Source: Agrobacterium salinitolerans (GTDB taxonomy: Bacteria; Pseudomonadota; Alphaproteobacteria; Rhizobiales; Rhizobiaceae). From it: DNA of 64,000 nt. The notes below the pieces were generated by a model. That model saw nothing but the letters and a program-made list of their open reading frames with translations. It was not told the origin of the DNA and did no database searches. Each line of letters begins with the position of its first letter. Position 1 is the first letter of the stretch. Positions 37,596-46,886 of this stretch are shown in pieces. The translations under genes were made by a program, and so were the position numbers. The stretch lies in the NCBI RefSeq assembly GCF_002008225.1, contig NZ_MRDH01000023.1, positions 210,731-274,730 of the forward strand. The letters are read 5' to 3'.

Positions 37596-39781
37596 TTTAC
37601 CGCTCCGACAGATTTGACGTCTCTGGGCGCAGGCCGAAGCGTCCGGACCAGATAATAAAGGCCGCGCTGCGTCTGGAAGAGCGCGATCGCCAAGAAGATG
37701 GCGGTGCCGCGTATAAGGCCGGGGTTCTTGCGGCGCACCCGCTGGAATTCGCTCCACTGTTCCGAATTGGCGAAGATCAGGTCCGCAATCAGGCGGTGAT
37801 CGACGGCGCGTTGCGGCGAAAACGTACAGCCGATCGAGATGAACCCCTCGCCCTTCACCGTTCGCACCACGTTGACAGGCATGGTTTCCGGCACGCCCTC
37901 ACTATGCGGCCTGACCTTCACGATGGCTGTGGCGCCTTTTTCGATGGTTGTCGCGCTGTCGAAGAGATTGATCAGCAGGCCATGAACAGACACGTTATCG
38001 ATGGAAGCCGGCACCCAGGCGTCGCTGCCCTCGAGCTTGACTTCGCAACGCCGTTTGACCGTTATGCGCCGCGACGCCGACTTGTCGCCGCGCTCGGAGA
38101 CGACACCGAGCGCACAGCCCGCGAAGATGAGATTGAGCAGGTTCCAACCGCCGACCACGAGCGTGACATCCGCCTTGTAAGGCTCGCTGTAGATGTGCCA
38201 AACTGCAAAGGCCATTGCCACCACCAGCAGCGCGAAAATGACGAAAAACGGCCGGCTGATTTCCGAAAGCCGCGCCTCGGCGATGGATTCGTCCTTCGCC
38301 GTCACCTTGAAGGTGGGCTTGCCGGGATTGAAGATCACCGAAACGACGGCGGGCAGGAGGTGAACCGTCTGTACATATTCGTAAAGTTCCGAAATCCACG
38401 GCCAGCGGAAGCTGCCATAGAGATAGTTCTGCATCATCAGGTTCACGAGCATATAGGCCGCCGTATAGGCCAAAAACTCGCCGCCGGAAGCCACGAAAAT
38501 CTGCAGGTCGAAGAACAGGTAGAACAGCGGTGCGAACAGGAAGATGGTGCGCGGGAACGGAAACAGCCAGAACAGCGTCGACGACATGTAGCAGAGGCGT
38601 TGCGTAAAGGAGAGACCGCGCCGGAAAAGGGGCTGGCGGAAGATCAGGATTTGCATCATGCCCTGCGCCCAGCGGCTGCGCTGGCCGATAAAGCTTGCGA
38701 AGGTCGCCGGCTGCAGCCCGGCGATCAGCGGCTTGTCGACATAAATGCTGTTCCAGCCGCGCGAATGCAGCGCCAGGGCCGTTTCGCAATCTTCCGTGAT
38801 GCTGACACCGCTGAACCCTTCGGTATCCTGCAACGCCTCACGCCGTAGCACCGCGGCCGAGCCGCAGAAGAATGCACCGTTCCACTTGTCGAGGCCGCGC
38901 TGGATGATGCCGTAAAACATCTCGTTTTCGCTGGGCATCGTCTCGAAGGTGCGCAAATTGCGCTCGATGGGATCGGGATTGACGAAGAAATGCGGCGTCT
39001 GAACGAGAAAGAGCCGCGGGTCCTCTTCGAAATAGCCAACCGTTTCCAATAGGAAGTCGCGGGCGGGCGCGTGGTCGGCGTCGAACACGGTCACGAGCTC
39101 GCCGGTCGAATGGGCAAGCCCGTTATTGAGATTTCCGGCCTTGGCGTGGACGTTGCGCTCGCGCGTCAGATAACGCACATCGAGATCCTCGCAGAGCTTC
39201 TTCAACTCCTCGTGGCGGCGCTGCGCCGCCTGCGCCTCGACGATATTGCTGGCGTTGCGCTTTTGCACCGAGCCACCATCGTCCAGCAGCCAGACGGTAA
39301 ACCGGTCGGCCGGATAATCCATGTTCTTGGCCGCTGCGAGCGTATTGGCGAGAAGCTCCGCGTCCTCGTTATAGCTCGGCACGAAGACATCCACCGTCGG
39401 CCGGTAATCGGGTGAACCGGGCCTCGCCTTGCGCGACGGCAACGGCATCGATACGATGACGAGGCTGAGCGCCAGCATAATGACGCTATACATTTCCGCC
39501 AGATAGAGCAGAAAGCCGGGAATGAAGTTCTCAAGCTGATTGACGGGCGGCAGCGTGCTGGTGGTGCGCCAGTAGACATAGCGCAGCACGATGGCCGTGC
39601 CGAAACCGAGCGCGACCAGACGCCAAGCCCCCTGCCCGTTGAAACTTTTGATCGTCGCCAGCAGAATGAGGGAAATCGCCGTGGCGACCAGATGCGTCTG
39701 CAGGCTGACCGGCATCGTGACGATGGCCAGAACGCAAACCGAAACAAGTAACCAGACAATGATTGTGATGGCCTTGCTCAT
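37592..39781 (-). CDS. celA: CelA/BcsA, cellulose synthase catalytic subunit
   Basis: 729-residue GT2 synthase. Catalytic motifs: DDG 167-169, DAD 234-236, TED 329-331 and QRSRW 367-371; ~8 membrane helices; a cytoplasmic PilZ domain beginning SRRITVKRRCEVKL with NVSVHG for c-di-GMP. Polymerises UDP-glucose into beta-1,4-glucan and extrudes it through the inner membrane. Translationally coupled to celB. Confidence 0.95.
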   Translation of the reverse strand: MSKAITIIVWLLVSVCVLAIVTMPVSLQTHLVATAISLILLATIKSFNGQGAWRLVALGFGTAIVLRYVYWRTTSTLPPVNQLENFIPGFLLYLAEMYSVIMLALSLVIVSMPLPSRKARPGSPDYRPTVDVFVPSYNEDAELLANTLAAAKNMDYPADRFTVWLLDDGGSVQKRNASNIVEAQAAQRRHEELKKLCEDLDVRYLTRERNVHAKAGNLNNGLAHSTGELVTVFDADHAPARDFLLETVGYFEEDPRLFLVQTPHFFVNPDPIERNLRTFETMPSENEMFYGIIQRGLDKWNGAFFCGSAAVLRREALQDTEGFSGVSITEDCETALALHSRGWNSIYVDKPLIAGLQPATFASFIGQRSRWAQGMMQILIFRQPLFRRGLSFTQRLCYMSSTLFWLFPFPRTIFLFAPLFYLFFDLQIFVASGGEFLAYTAAYMLVNLMMQNYLYGSFRWPWISELYEYVQTVHLLPAVVSVIFNPGKPTFKVTAKDESIAEARLSEISRPFFVIFALLVVAMAFAVWHIYSEPYKADVTLVVGGWNLLNLIFAGCALGVVSERGDKSASRRITVKRRCEVKLEGSDAWVPASIDNVSVHGLLINLFDSATTIEKGATAIVKVRPHSEGVPETMPVNVVRTVKGEGFISIGCTFSPQRAVDHRLIADLIFANSEQWSEFQRVRRKNPGLIRGTAIFLAIALFQTQRGLYYLVRTLRPAPRDVKSVGAVK

Positions 39782-39875
39782 CTAGAAACTTTCCGTTGTC
39801 TTCCCAACCCGGAATTTCGGCCCGGATTTTTTGCGATCTTCGCCTTGGCGTGCTCTTTCCCGCTGGTTCCGGCGA

Positions 39876-40874
39876 TCACCTGCATCCTGGCGTCACCCCC
39901 GAACCGGACAGACATGCGGGCGACGGAATGGATACCTGCGGGACTTGCGATGGTTGCCGGCCGCCACCCGCCGGCGCACCATCGACGCGCCTGCCCGCCA
40001 CCGTAGGCCTTGCAGGCTGGAGGGGCGCGCCAGCCGATGCGGGCGACGGGATACTGACTGCAGCAACGGGTGGAAGTGGCTGCGGTTCCGGCTGGGCGGG
40101 CGGCGCAACGGCAGCCGTGCGACGAACGGGCCGGGTCGGCACGCTCGCGGTCACCTCGCCGCCGGGCCGCATGGGCACCTCATCCGCCTCTATGGGATAG
40201 ACCGGGTGGCCCGGCCGTCCAAGATTTTTATCCACCGCCTGCGGCGTGCCGTAAGGGTTCCAGCCTGGCGAGGCGTAGGCGCCGGTAATCGTGTAATTAT
40301 ACATGACCGCCAGCAGCCGCTCGACACTGGCGCCTGACTGGCAAAGGCGCAGCCGCACCTTGATGCGCCCGAGATTGCGGAAATCCTGCCGCATGCTTTC
40401 CGGCGAGCGTATGTCCTGCCAGCCATAAAGGCAGGTATCGTCGCCACGGCCGCTGCCGGCGGCATAGGCGAACGCGCCATAACCGTTCTGCAGGTAATTT
40501 GCCGACATGGCGATGTTTTGGCCTGGAAACTCGGACCGGATCTCCCGCGCAACGGAAGATGCCCTGAAACCGGAAAAAGTCAGCGCATCGCCACCGGTAT
40601 CCCCTGCCTTTTGCGGACCGAAAAACTCGGCTTTGATATAGTTCTGCCCGGGGGTCGCGGCCTCAGAGCGCAAAATGACCTGCTGCGCCACGGCGTTGGA
40701 ATAGGTGCGGTTGACCACGGTCACGATTTCGGGACCACCGGGCGGCGGGAAAACCAACGCCTCGGACGGAGACAACATCTGTGCGCCCCCGAAGGACCGA
40801 ACGCCCGCGGGAGTATTGCAGCCCGAAAGAACCGCAACGGAGAACAGCAATGAAGTAAAGGCAGAAAATCTCAC
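39876..40874 (-). CDS. bcsN: BcsN, cellulose biosynthesis lipoprotein
   Basis: About 332 residues with a lipoprotein signal RFSAFTSLLFSVAVLSGC (lipobox LSGC), then the BcsN domain (VVNRTYSNAVAQQVILRS, PGQNYIKAEFFGP, DTCLYGWQDIRS, MYNYTITGAYASPGWNPYG) and a Pro-rich disordered tail from ~230. I start at GTG 40874 because it places the signal peptide at the N-terminus and has AGGGG upstream; ATG 40946 would put 24 charged residues before it and has no ribosome site. First gene of bcsN-celA-celB-celC-bcsK. Confidence 0.83.
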   Translation of the reverse strand: MRFSAFTSLLFSVAVLSGCNTPAGVRSFGGAQMLSPSEALVFPPPGGPEIVTVVNRTYSNAVAQQVILRSEAATPGQNYIKAEFFGPQKAGDTGGDALTFSGFRASSVAREIRSEFPGQNIAMSANYLQNGYGAFAYAAGSGRGDDTCLYGWQDIRSPESMRQDFRNLGRIKVRLRLCQSGASVERLLAVMYNYTITGAYASPGWNPYGTPQAVDKNLGRPGHPVYPIEADEVPMRPGGEVTASVPTRPVRRTAAVAPPAQPEPQPLPPVAAVSIPSPASAGAPLQPARPTVAGRRVDGAPAGGGRQPSQVPQVSIPSPACLSGSGVTPGCR

Positions 40875-41223
40875 TGCCTTGCGCCCCTTTATTTCCCCAA
40901 CGCCGCCCAGGTTAAAAGGAGACCGAATCACTAATGACCAGACCATTGTTACGAAATACGGGAGGGGATCAAATAAGCAATACGAATTTTAGGAAGTATC
41001 AAACTCGCGTTGTAATTTCTGACATTTTGGTCTTTCGAATCAACAGCGTGCATGGACCCACCGATGAGATGACGGAACCGACTGCCTTGTTATCGGTTAG
41101 TTTGGATAGAGATCGATAATTTTGCGGTTGCAGCGCAATATGTCCCATGGTCTACTTGGCTCCATGATGACGTATTTTTATTGGTCCTTTTTTTATTCAA
41201 CTGTAAAAACAGAGAGTTGACGT
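40875..41223. other. Divergent spacer between bcsN and the AGE epimerase
   Basis: 349 bp, AT-rich, no ORF or RNA gene recognised. Must contain the promoters of the cellulose operon (minus) and of the epimerase gene (plus); no consensus site could be assigned with confidence. Confidence 0.5.
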
Positions 41224-42408
41224 ATGACATTGCAATTTCCGAGCATCGCGCAGGCGCTTGCCGAAGAGATCGGAACATTACGCAAATGGCTGGATGAGGA
41301 CGCCCTACCCCTGTGGTGGGAGGCGGGATCGGCCCGCCCGGATGGCGGCTTTTACGAGCGTCTCGGTCAGGATGCGAAACCGATTTTTTCCGATGACCGC
41401 CGCGCCCGCGTGCAGCCGCGCCAAGCCTATTGTTTCGCTGCCGCCGGCCAGCATGGCTGGCAGGGACCGTGGAAGGACGCGCTCCTGCACGGGCTTTCCT
41501 GGTTTGAGAAGGTCTACCGCCTTGAAAACGGCCTTTACGGCAACCTTGCCGACCAGACCGGCAGGCTGATCGATCCCTCCTTCGATCTCTACAATCAGGC
41601 CTTTGCGCTGTTTGCCGCCGCACAGGCGGCCGCAAGCCTTCCCGAGCGCCGGGACGAGATGCGCGGCCGGGCGCTCGATATTCTTGCCATCCTCGAACGC
41701 GACTACAGACATCCGGTCGCCGGCTTCGAGGAAGCGAACCCGCCGCGCACGCCGCTCTGCTCCAATCCGCACATGCATCTCTTCGAGGCGATGCTGGCCT
41801 GGGAGGTGCAGGACCCGGACGGCCCATGGTCGGCGCTGGCCGACGAGATCGCCGGTCTTGCGCTTAACCGCTTCATCGATCGCGGCAATGGCGGCTTGCG
41901 CGAATTCTTCGGTCATGACTGGACACCCCATGATAGCGACAAGGGCCGGATCATGGAGCCGGGCCACCAGTTCGAATGGGCATGGCTTCTTGTGCGCTGG
42001 GGGGCCCTGCGTGGAAACGATGAAGCGATCAGGAAGGCAAAACGGCTGTTCCAGATCGGCGAAGAACATGGCATCTGCCCGCGCCGCAAAGTGGCGGTGA
42101 TGAGCCTCTACGACGATTTTTCGGTGCATGACGGGCTGGCGCGGTTATGGCCGCAGACGGAATGGCTGAAAGCGGCGGTACGGCTTGCAAGCGTCACGAG
42201 CGGCGAGGAGCGGCAGCGTTACCTCGCCTCCGGTCTCAGCGCCATCGGCGCGCTGCAACCTTTCCTCGACACCACGGTCAAGGGCCTGTGGTTCGACAAA
42301 TGGCCAGCGGATAAGCCGATGCTCGATGAGCCGGCGCCGGCAAGCACGTTTTATCACATCGTCTGCGCCATATATGAGGCGGAGGCGGTGCTTTCAGCGG
42401 ATCAATAA
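41224..42408 (+). CDS. AGE-family (N-acylglucosamine 2-epimerase-like) epimerase/isomerase
   Basis: 394-residue (alpha/alpha)6-barrel protein of the AGE family: opening ALPLWWEAGSARPDGGFYERL, RARVQPRQAYCFAAA, NPHMHLFEAMLAW, catalytic-type histidines in EPGHQFEWAWLL and PASTFYHIVCAIYEAE. Related enzymes include mannose isomerases, cellobiose 2-epimerases and sulfoquinovose-isomerase-like YihS. Substrate not determined; the gene is alone on its strand and meets the polysaccharide operon end-to-end 50 bp away. GAGAG precedes the ATG. Confidence 0.83.
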   Translation: MTLQFPSIAQALAEEIGTLRKWLDEDALPLWWEAGSARPDGGFYERLGQDAKPIFSDDRRARVQPRQAYCFAAAGQHGWQGPWKDALLHGLSWFEKVYRLENGLYGNLADQTGRLIDPSFDLYNQAFALFAAAQAAASLPERRDEMRGRALDILAILERDYRHPVAGFEEANPPRTPLCSNPHMHLFEAMLAWEVQDPDGPWSALADEIAGLALNRFIDRGNGGLREFFGHDWTPHDSDKGRIMEPGHQFEWAWLLVRWGALRGNDEAIRKAKRLFQIGEEHGICPRRKVAVMSLYDDFSVHDGLARLWPQTEWLKAAVRLASVTSGEERQRYLASGLSAIGALQPFLDTTVKGLWFDKWPADKPMLDEPAPASTFYHIVCAIYEAEAVLSADQ

Positions 42409-42458
42409 TATCGAAGCTGCGGGCGAGCGGCATCGCCGCTCGCTGGTATCGATGGCGA

Positions 42459-43421
42459 TCAAACCTTGGCCGGTCTGACCACGCGCCAATCAGGTCTGCC
42501 GAGATTGTGCGGCCAGGGATGAACATCCTTGTCATTGAAATAGACGACTTCTTCCAGTTTCGGAAAATCCGCCTGCTTCAGCGTCACGTCGTTCATCCAC
42601 GGACGAACATAGGAATCGCCGCCTTCATAGCCCAATTCGGCAACCCAGACCGGCTTGTTGAAGTTTTCGACAAGTCCATAGCCCTTGCGCAACAGGTCGG
42701 TAAAGGTTTGTGGCGCGCCATATTCGATCTTATCGTACTCCTCGAGACCGAAGACCGAAAGACCCACAAGATCCGCGTAACTGTCGCCGGGGTAATAAGC
42801 CCGCAGACCATCCATACCTTTGGGTGACCACATCACCTTGACGCCGGGAACCGCCTTACGGGTCATGTCCACCATACGTCTATAGGCCGCGATGTAGTCA
42901 CGCGGGTTCCAGCCCGACCAAGAGAAGCGGCCGGACGTGTCCTCCATTTCCTGTCCCCAGCGCAGGATCAGCGGGCTCTTCATCGCAGACATGCGCGCGG
43001 CGATCGCCTGCATATTCTGGTCGTAGTCGCCTCTCATCACCTTACGGCGCAATTCGTCGGAGGTGAGCCGCCAGTTTACGTCCCAGGACCAGGGTTCGAC
43101 CGTGATCAGCACGTTGCGCTTGCGTTCCATCGCATAGGCATCCGCAAGCGCCAGACTGTCGAGATCCACGTCCTCCCAGGGCAGGAACAGATGTTCCGTC
43201 GCCACCCCGGCCTGGCCGGTGAAATCGCCGTGCGGATCGTATGCGCCGAAACGAATACCGTCCGCATGCAATGTCGGTCTTTTGTCGGCAAGCGTCTTCA
43301 TGCCCGTCGACGTCATGGGGGCGACACCCTGTGCGTCGAGCTTGAGCACCGGATACATGCCGGCGGTAAAGGCTGCGGCGGCACCACCTGCGAACAGAAG
43401 TTTTCTTCTTGTTATTTGCAT
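42459..43421 (-). CDS. GH26-like exported glycoside hydrolase
   Basis: 320 residues. N-terminal twin-arginine-like signal (TRRKLLFAGGAAAAFTAG). Catalytic domain resembles GH26 beta-mannanase/lichenase: acid candidate Glu158 in LRWGQEMEDTSGRFSW and nucleophile candidate Glu262 in VWVAELGYEGG. Last gene of uxs-galE-GT2-DUF995-GH26, 13 nt after its neighbour. It probably cleaves the polymer made by the GT2 protein, in the periplasm or outside. Confidence 0.75.
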   Translation of the reverse strand: MQITRRKLLFAGGAAAAFTAGMYPVLKLDAQGVAPMTSTGMKTLADKRPTLHADGIRFGAYDPHGDFTGQAGVATEHLFLPWEDVDLDSLALADAYAMERKRNVLITVEPWSWDVNWRLTSDELRRKVMRGDYDQNMQAIAARMSAMKSPLILRWGQEMEDTSGRFSWSGWNPRDYIAAYRRMVDMTRKAVPGVKVMWSPKGMDGLRAYYPGDSYADLVGLSVFGLEEYDKIEYGAPQTFTDLLRKGYGLVENFNKPVWVAELGYEGGDSYVRPWMNDVTLKQADFPKLEEVVYFNDKDVHPWPHNLGRPDWRVVRPAKV

Positions 43422-43434
43422 GACACCCTACTCC

Positions 43435-43938
43435 CTACCTTGTTGCCCTCATCGCCTTGTCGTATGCGGCGATCTGCGGCGTGACATTGTCCTTGCGGAC
43501 AAGTTTGAGGAATTCATCGCCTGGGCGTGGCGGGTTGTGCCGGAACACGTACCATGGCCCGCCCTGCTTGCGCTGGTAGATCACCTTGCCGATGCGGCCG
43601 TGATCGAAACAGGTATCGGCCTTGCCTTTGCCAGCGGCGCTTTTCCAGGTGGCGCGCATGCAGAGCGTGCCGTTGGCGTCGACAGTCCAGCGGCCTTTAC
43701 CGGTGGATTTCTGGCCCTTTTCCTGCGTCGCAGCGATGAATTTGCGGTCTTCGGCAATGAAGCGTCCGCCGCCCGTTTCCCATTTCCAGGTCTTGTCGAA
43801 GTACATCTTCACGACCTCGCTGGTTCTGAGCGGTTTCGGCGTCTTCGTGCCGCCTGCAGCATGGACCGCGCTTGGCAAGACCACCGCAAGACAGAGTACG
43901 AAAGCGGAGAATCCGCATTTGCTTATTGTTGTTTTCAT
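43435..43938 (-). CDS. DUF995-like exported protein
   Basis: 167 residues with signal peptide KCGFSAFVLCLAVVLPSAVHA and a small beta-rich domain (MYFDKTWKWETGGGRFIAED, GRWTVDANGTLCMRATW, DTCFDHGRIGKVIYQRKQGGPWYVF) with two cysteines that could form a disulphide. The ATG at 43938 has a strong GGAGGAGG; an ATG at 43956 overlapping the GT2 stop is the alternative. DUF995 proteins accompany rhizobial exopolysaccharide genes; no biochemical role is known to me. Confidence 0.72.
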   Translation of the reverse strand: MKTTISKCGFSAFVLCLAVVLPSAVHAAGGTKTPKPLRTSEVVKMYFDKTWKWETGGGRFIAEDRKFIAATQEKGQKSTGKGRWTVDANGTLCMRATWKSAAGKGKADTCFDHGRIGKVIYQRKQGGPWYVFRHNPPRPGDEFLKLVRKDNVTPQIAAYDKAMRATR

Positions 43939-43952
43939 CACAGCCTCCTCCT

Positions 43953-45905
43953 TCATTGTCCGACCCTATTGTCGGCCAGCATGATCTCTCCGGGCGCCAC
44001 CGCTGGCGGCGGCGTCACGATGGGTTCCGCCTGCATTTCCTGCGGTTCGCGCAAGCCCGGTACGGTAATGCGCAGTTTCAGACGCACCGATCTCGCACCT
44101 TCCACACCCGCGCCGGCGACCGTGAACCGCGTTTCGGTAAAACTCACATAGGGCTGCCCGTGCGACAGGGCTTCCAGGCCGCCGATTGCATGGGAACTGA
44201 GTTCTACAGCACTTCCCGCCGCCAGCAGCAACGAGCAGGCTGCGGCAGTCGCTCCACCGCGCAATGCCGGCAGCCTGGGCAAGCCGTTTTCCGTGGCATG
44301 ACGGATGAGCAGAAACACGCAGAGGCCCGAATAGATCGCCACATTGATGGCGGCGAAGATGAAGAAACCCTCCGCGCCGTTTTCACGGGGCGCCAGAACC
44401 ATGGCCGCAAGGCTGAGCGCCGCCAGTACGATGTAAGGCGCGACAACCCTCAGCGGTAGCGGCGGTTTTGCCTGCATGCCCTTGGGCGTGATGCGGAAAT
44501 CGACGAAGTCGCCACGGATCGTGTCGCGTATCGCCGCCAGCACCCCCAACAGCGACCAGGGCCAGCGCAAGAACAGAAATACCATTGCCTCCCAACTGAA
44601 AAGCTTCGCATCGTGCGGACGGAATGCGCCCGTGGCCCGCCAGAAGAAGGCAAAGACGATCATGATTAGTGAAACCGGCAGGAAATGCGCCAGAAACGCC
44701 GGATAGGATGCGTTGACCAGTACATCGCCGCGTATCAGCGCAACAGCGGGAAGCAAGAACATCAGCGCCATGAAGCCGGAAAACAGCGGATACCAGAGCT
44801 GCGAAAACAGGAACTGGAACTTCAGGCGCGCAGGCAGCTTCGGCACGTAGTGCCTTGAATATTGCAGCAGAATAGTCATCAGGCTACGCGACCATTGGAA
44901 TTCCTGCACGATGAGATCGGCAAAGGTCACCGGGCCGTCGCCATGGGCGATGGCGTTGACGGCGTGGACGCCGCGCCAGCCGCCGGCGTTCATCAGAAGC
45001 GTGGTGGAATGATCCTCGGCAAGCTCCGGGCCAAGACCGCCGACCTCGCGCAGGGCTTTCGTGCGCACGGCATAATGCGAACCAATGCACAGAGGCGCCC
45101 AGCCATTATTGTAACCCAGCTGCAACGCGCCATGCAGACTAGCCTCGGCATAAAGCCTGCCGCGCGCGGCCCAGCTTTCACTGGCATTGGCGTCGCAAAT
45201 GCTCGGGGCCGAAACATAGCCAACTTTCGGATCGGCAAAGGGACGGATGATCTCGCTGAGATATTCCGGCTCCGGCACATGATCCGCATCGAACTGAGCG
45301 ACGAAATCATAACGCTCGTAACCGTAACGATCGTAGAAATAGGCGAGATTGCCTTCTTTGCAGCGCGTGCGCCGCGGCCAGGTCTTGCGATGATATTCGG
45401 CAACACCCTGTCGCGTGGAAACGAAAACGCCGTGCGCACCACACCATTTCAGCGTTTCCGCATCCGGAGCCTCATCGGCAAGCCAGACGTCGAATTCCAG
45501 CCCTCCCTGATCGAGCCCTCTCTGATCGAGCATGGCCAGAAGCGTCTTTTGCACCACCGCGAAGGGTTCCGACGGCGCCTTGGTGACAACCATCGCCACC
45601 CTGCCCCGTGGCAGAGGGGAGCGCCGGTCCACGACCCTTGCATTCAGGAAGATGAAGATGAAATAGGACGGCAGAAGCGTGATCCACGCCAGAGTGATCG
45701 TGACGACGGTGTAATAGGGCCAGTCGATGACGCGGTCGCGATCAAGCCACCAGATCCAGAACCAGGCGAGCGTCACCAGCCAACCGCCGATGCCGAGGCG
45801 ATAGGCCAACCGGTTCCAGCCGGTGAAGACCGGTTGCATCCTCAGGTCGCTGGCAACGGCGACCGAACGGGTCGATGGAACGGAAGCGGCGGAACGGATC
45901 TTCAT
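43953..45905 (-). CDS. Membrane-bound family 2 glycosyltransferase (polysaccharide synthase)
   Basis: 650 residues. Two membrane helices at ~40-90, cytoplasmic GT-A domain with LADEAPD (~142-148), FDADH (205-209), AEDHS (296-300), then QEFQW (334-338) in the place where processive synthases carry QxxRW, followed by further membrane helices at ~360-600 and a C-terminal beta-rich periplasmic segment. No PilZ domain. Resembles cellulose synthase-like enzymes but not CelA. Overlaps galE and nearly abuts the DUF995 gene, so the donor may include UDP-sugars made by the operon. Polymer unknown. Confidence 0.82.
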   Translation of the reverse strand: MKIRSAASVPSTRSVAVASDLRMQPVFTGWNRLAYRLGIGGWLVTLAWFWIWWLDRDRVIDWPYYTVVTITLAWITLLPSYFIFIFLNARVVDRRSPLPRGRVAMVVTKAPSEPFAVVQKTLLAMLDQRGLDQGGLEFDVWLADEAPDAETLKWCGAHGVFVSTRQGVAEYHRKTWPRRTRCKEGNLAYFYDRYGYERYDFVAQFDADHVPEPEYLSEIIRPFADPKVGYVSAPSICDANASESWAARGRLYAEASLHGALQLGYNNGWAPLCIGSHYAVRTKALREVGGLGPELAEDHSTTLLMNAGGWRGVHAVNAIAHGDGPVTFADLIVQEFQWSRSLMTILLQYSRHYVPKLPARLKFQFLFSQLWYPLFSGFMALMFLLPAVALIRGDVLVNASYPAFLAHFLPVSLIMIVFAFFWRATGAFRPHDAKLFSWEAMVFLFLRWPWSLLGVLAAIRDTIRGDFVDFRITPKGMQAKPPLPLRVVAPYIVLAALSLAAMVLAPRENGAEGFFIFAAINVAIYSGLCVFLLIRHATENGLPRLPALRGGATAAACSLLLAAGSAVELSSHAIGGLEALSHGQPYVSFTETRFTVAGAGVEGARSVRLKLRITVPGLREPQEMQAEPIVTPPPAVAPGEIMLADNRVGQ

Positions 45906-46885
45906 GACCGCACCTCCAGTCCGAAGCCGGGACCTGCCGTGCGGATGATGGTGTCGATATCCGAACGCTTCGGAATAAAGCCGAGCGTCTCTTCCGCACG
46001 CTTTATATCCGCAAACAGGGCCGGCGGATCGCCAGCGCGCCTTGCGCCGAAATGGACCGGAACCTCCTGCCCCGTCACGCGGTGGATCGCGCGGATGATA
46101 TCGCCGACCGATGTACCGTGCCCGGAACCGAGATTGACACGCAGCGTCTCTCCGCCATCGGCAAGATAATTGACGGCGGCCACATGGGCGTCGGCCAGAT
46201 CGCTGACATGGATGTAATCACGAATGCAGGTGCCGTCGCTGGTGTCGTAATCCGCCCCGAAGACATCCAGTCGCGGCAGCCTTGCGGCCGCAGCCATCAG
46301 CGCCCGCGGGATCAGATGGGTTTCAGGCTCATGGCGCTCGTAAAGCTCACCGTCCGGATCGGCGCCGGCGGCATTGAAATAACGCAGCGCCACGAAACGC
46401 AGACCGTAGGCAGCAGCATAATCTTCCAGCGCCATCTCGAAGATCAACTTGGTGCGCCCGTAAGGATTGACCGGCATCTGCGCCGTCTCCTCGCGGATAG
46501 GCAATTGCGGCGGCACGCCATAGGTGGCGCAGCTGGAAGAAAACACCAGCCCGCCGATATCCTGGTCGAGACAGGCATCCAGCAGCGAAAGGCTCCCGCC
46601 GACATTGTTGCGGTAATATTTGCGTGGATCCTCGACGGACTCACCGACATAGGCATTGGCGGCGCAATGGATGACGAAGGCCGGTGAGAACTCCCTGAGC
46701 GTGGCTTTCAAAAGGCCGCGATCCAGAATGTCGCCCTCGATAAAGGGGCCCCAGCGAACCGAATCCGCGTGACCCGTCGAGAGATTGTCGTAAGCGATGG
46801 GCTTGAAGCCGGAGAGGGCAAGCGCCTTGCAGATGTGGCTGCCTATGAATCCGGCCCCGCCCGTGACGAGGATTGTGCGGGGCAT
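45902..46885 (-). CDS. galE: GalE, UDP-glucose 4-epimerase
   Basis: 327-residue extended SDR: NAD motif TGGAGFIGSHI, SSSCATYG and catalytic NPYGRTKLIFE (Tyr-x3-Lys), HLIPRAL for the UDP-sugar. ATG at 46885 has GGAGG 9 nt upstream and the frame before it is noncoding. Interconverts UDP-glucose and UDP-galactose; its position between uxs and the GT2 gene suggests it supplies precursor to that synthase. Confidence 0.9.
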   Translation of the reverse strand: MPRTILVTGGAGFIGSHICKALALSGFKPIAYDNLSTGHADSVRWGPFIEGDILDRGLLKATLREFSPAFVIHCAANAYVGESVEDPRKYYRNNVGGSLSLLDACLDQDIGGLVFSSSCATYGVPPQLPIREETAQMPVNPYGRTKLIFEMALEDYAAAYGLRFVALRYFNAAGADPDGELYERHEPETHLIPRALMAAAARLPRLDVFGADYDTSDGTCIRDYIHVSDLADAHVAAVNYLADGGETLRVNLGSGHGTSVGDIIRAIHRVTGQEVPVHFGARRAGDPPALFADIKRAEETLGFIPKRSDIDTIIRTAGPGFGLEVRS

Positions 46886-46886
46886 C

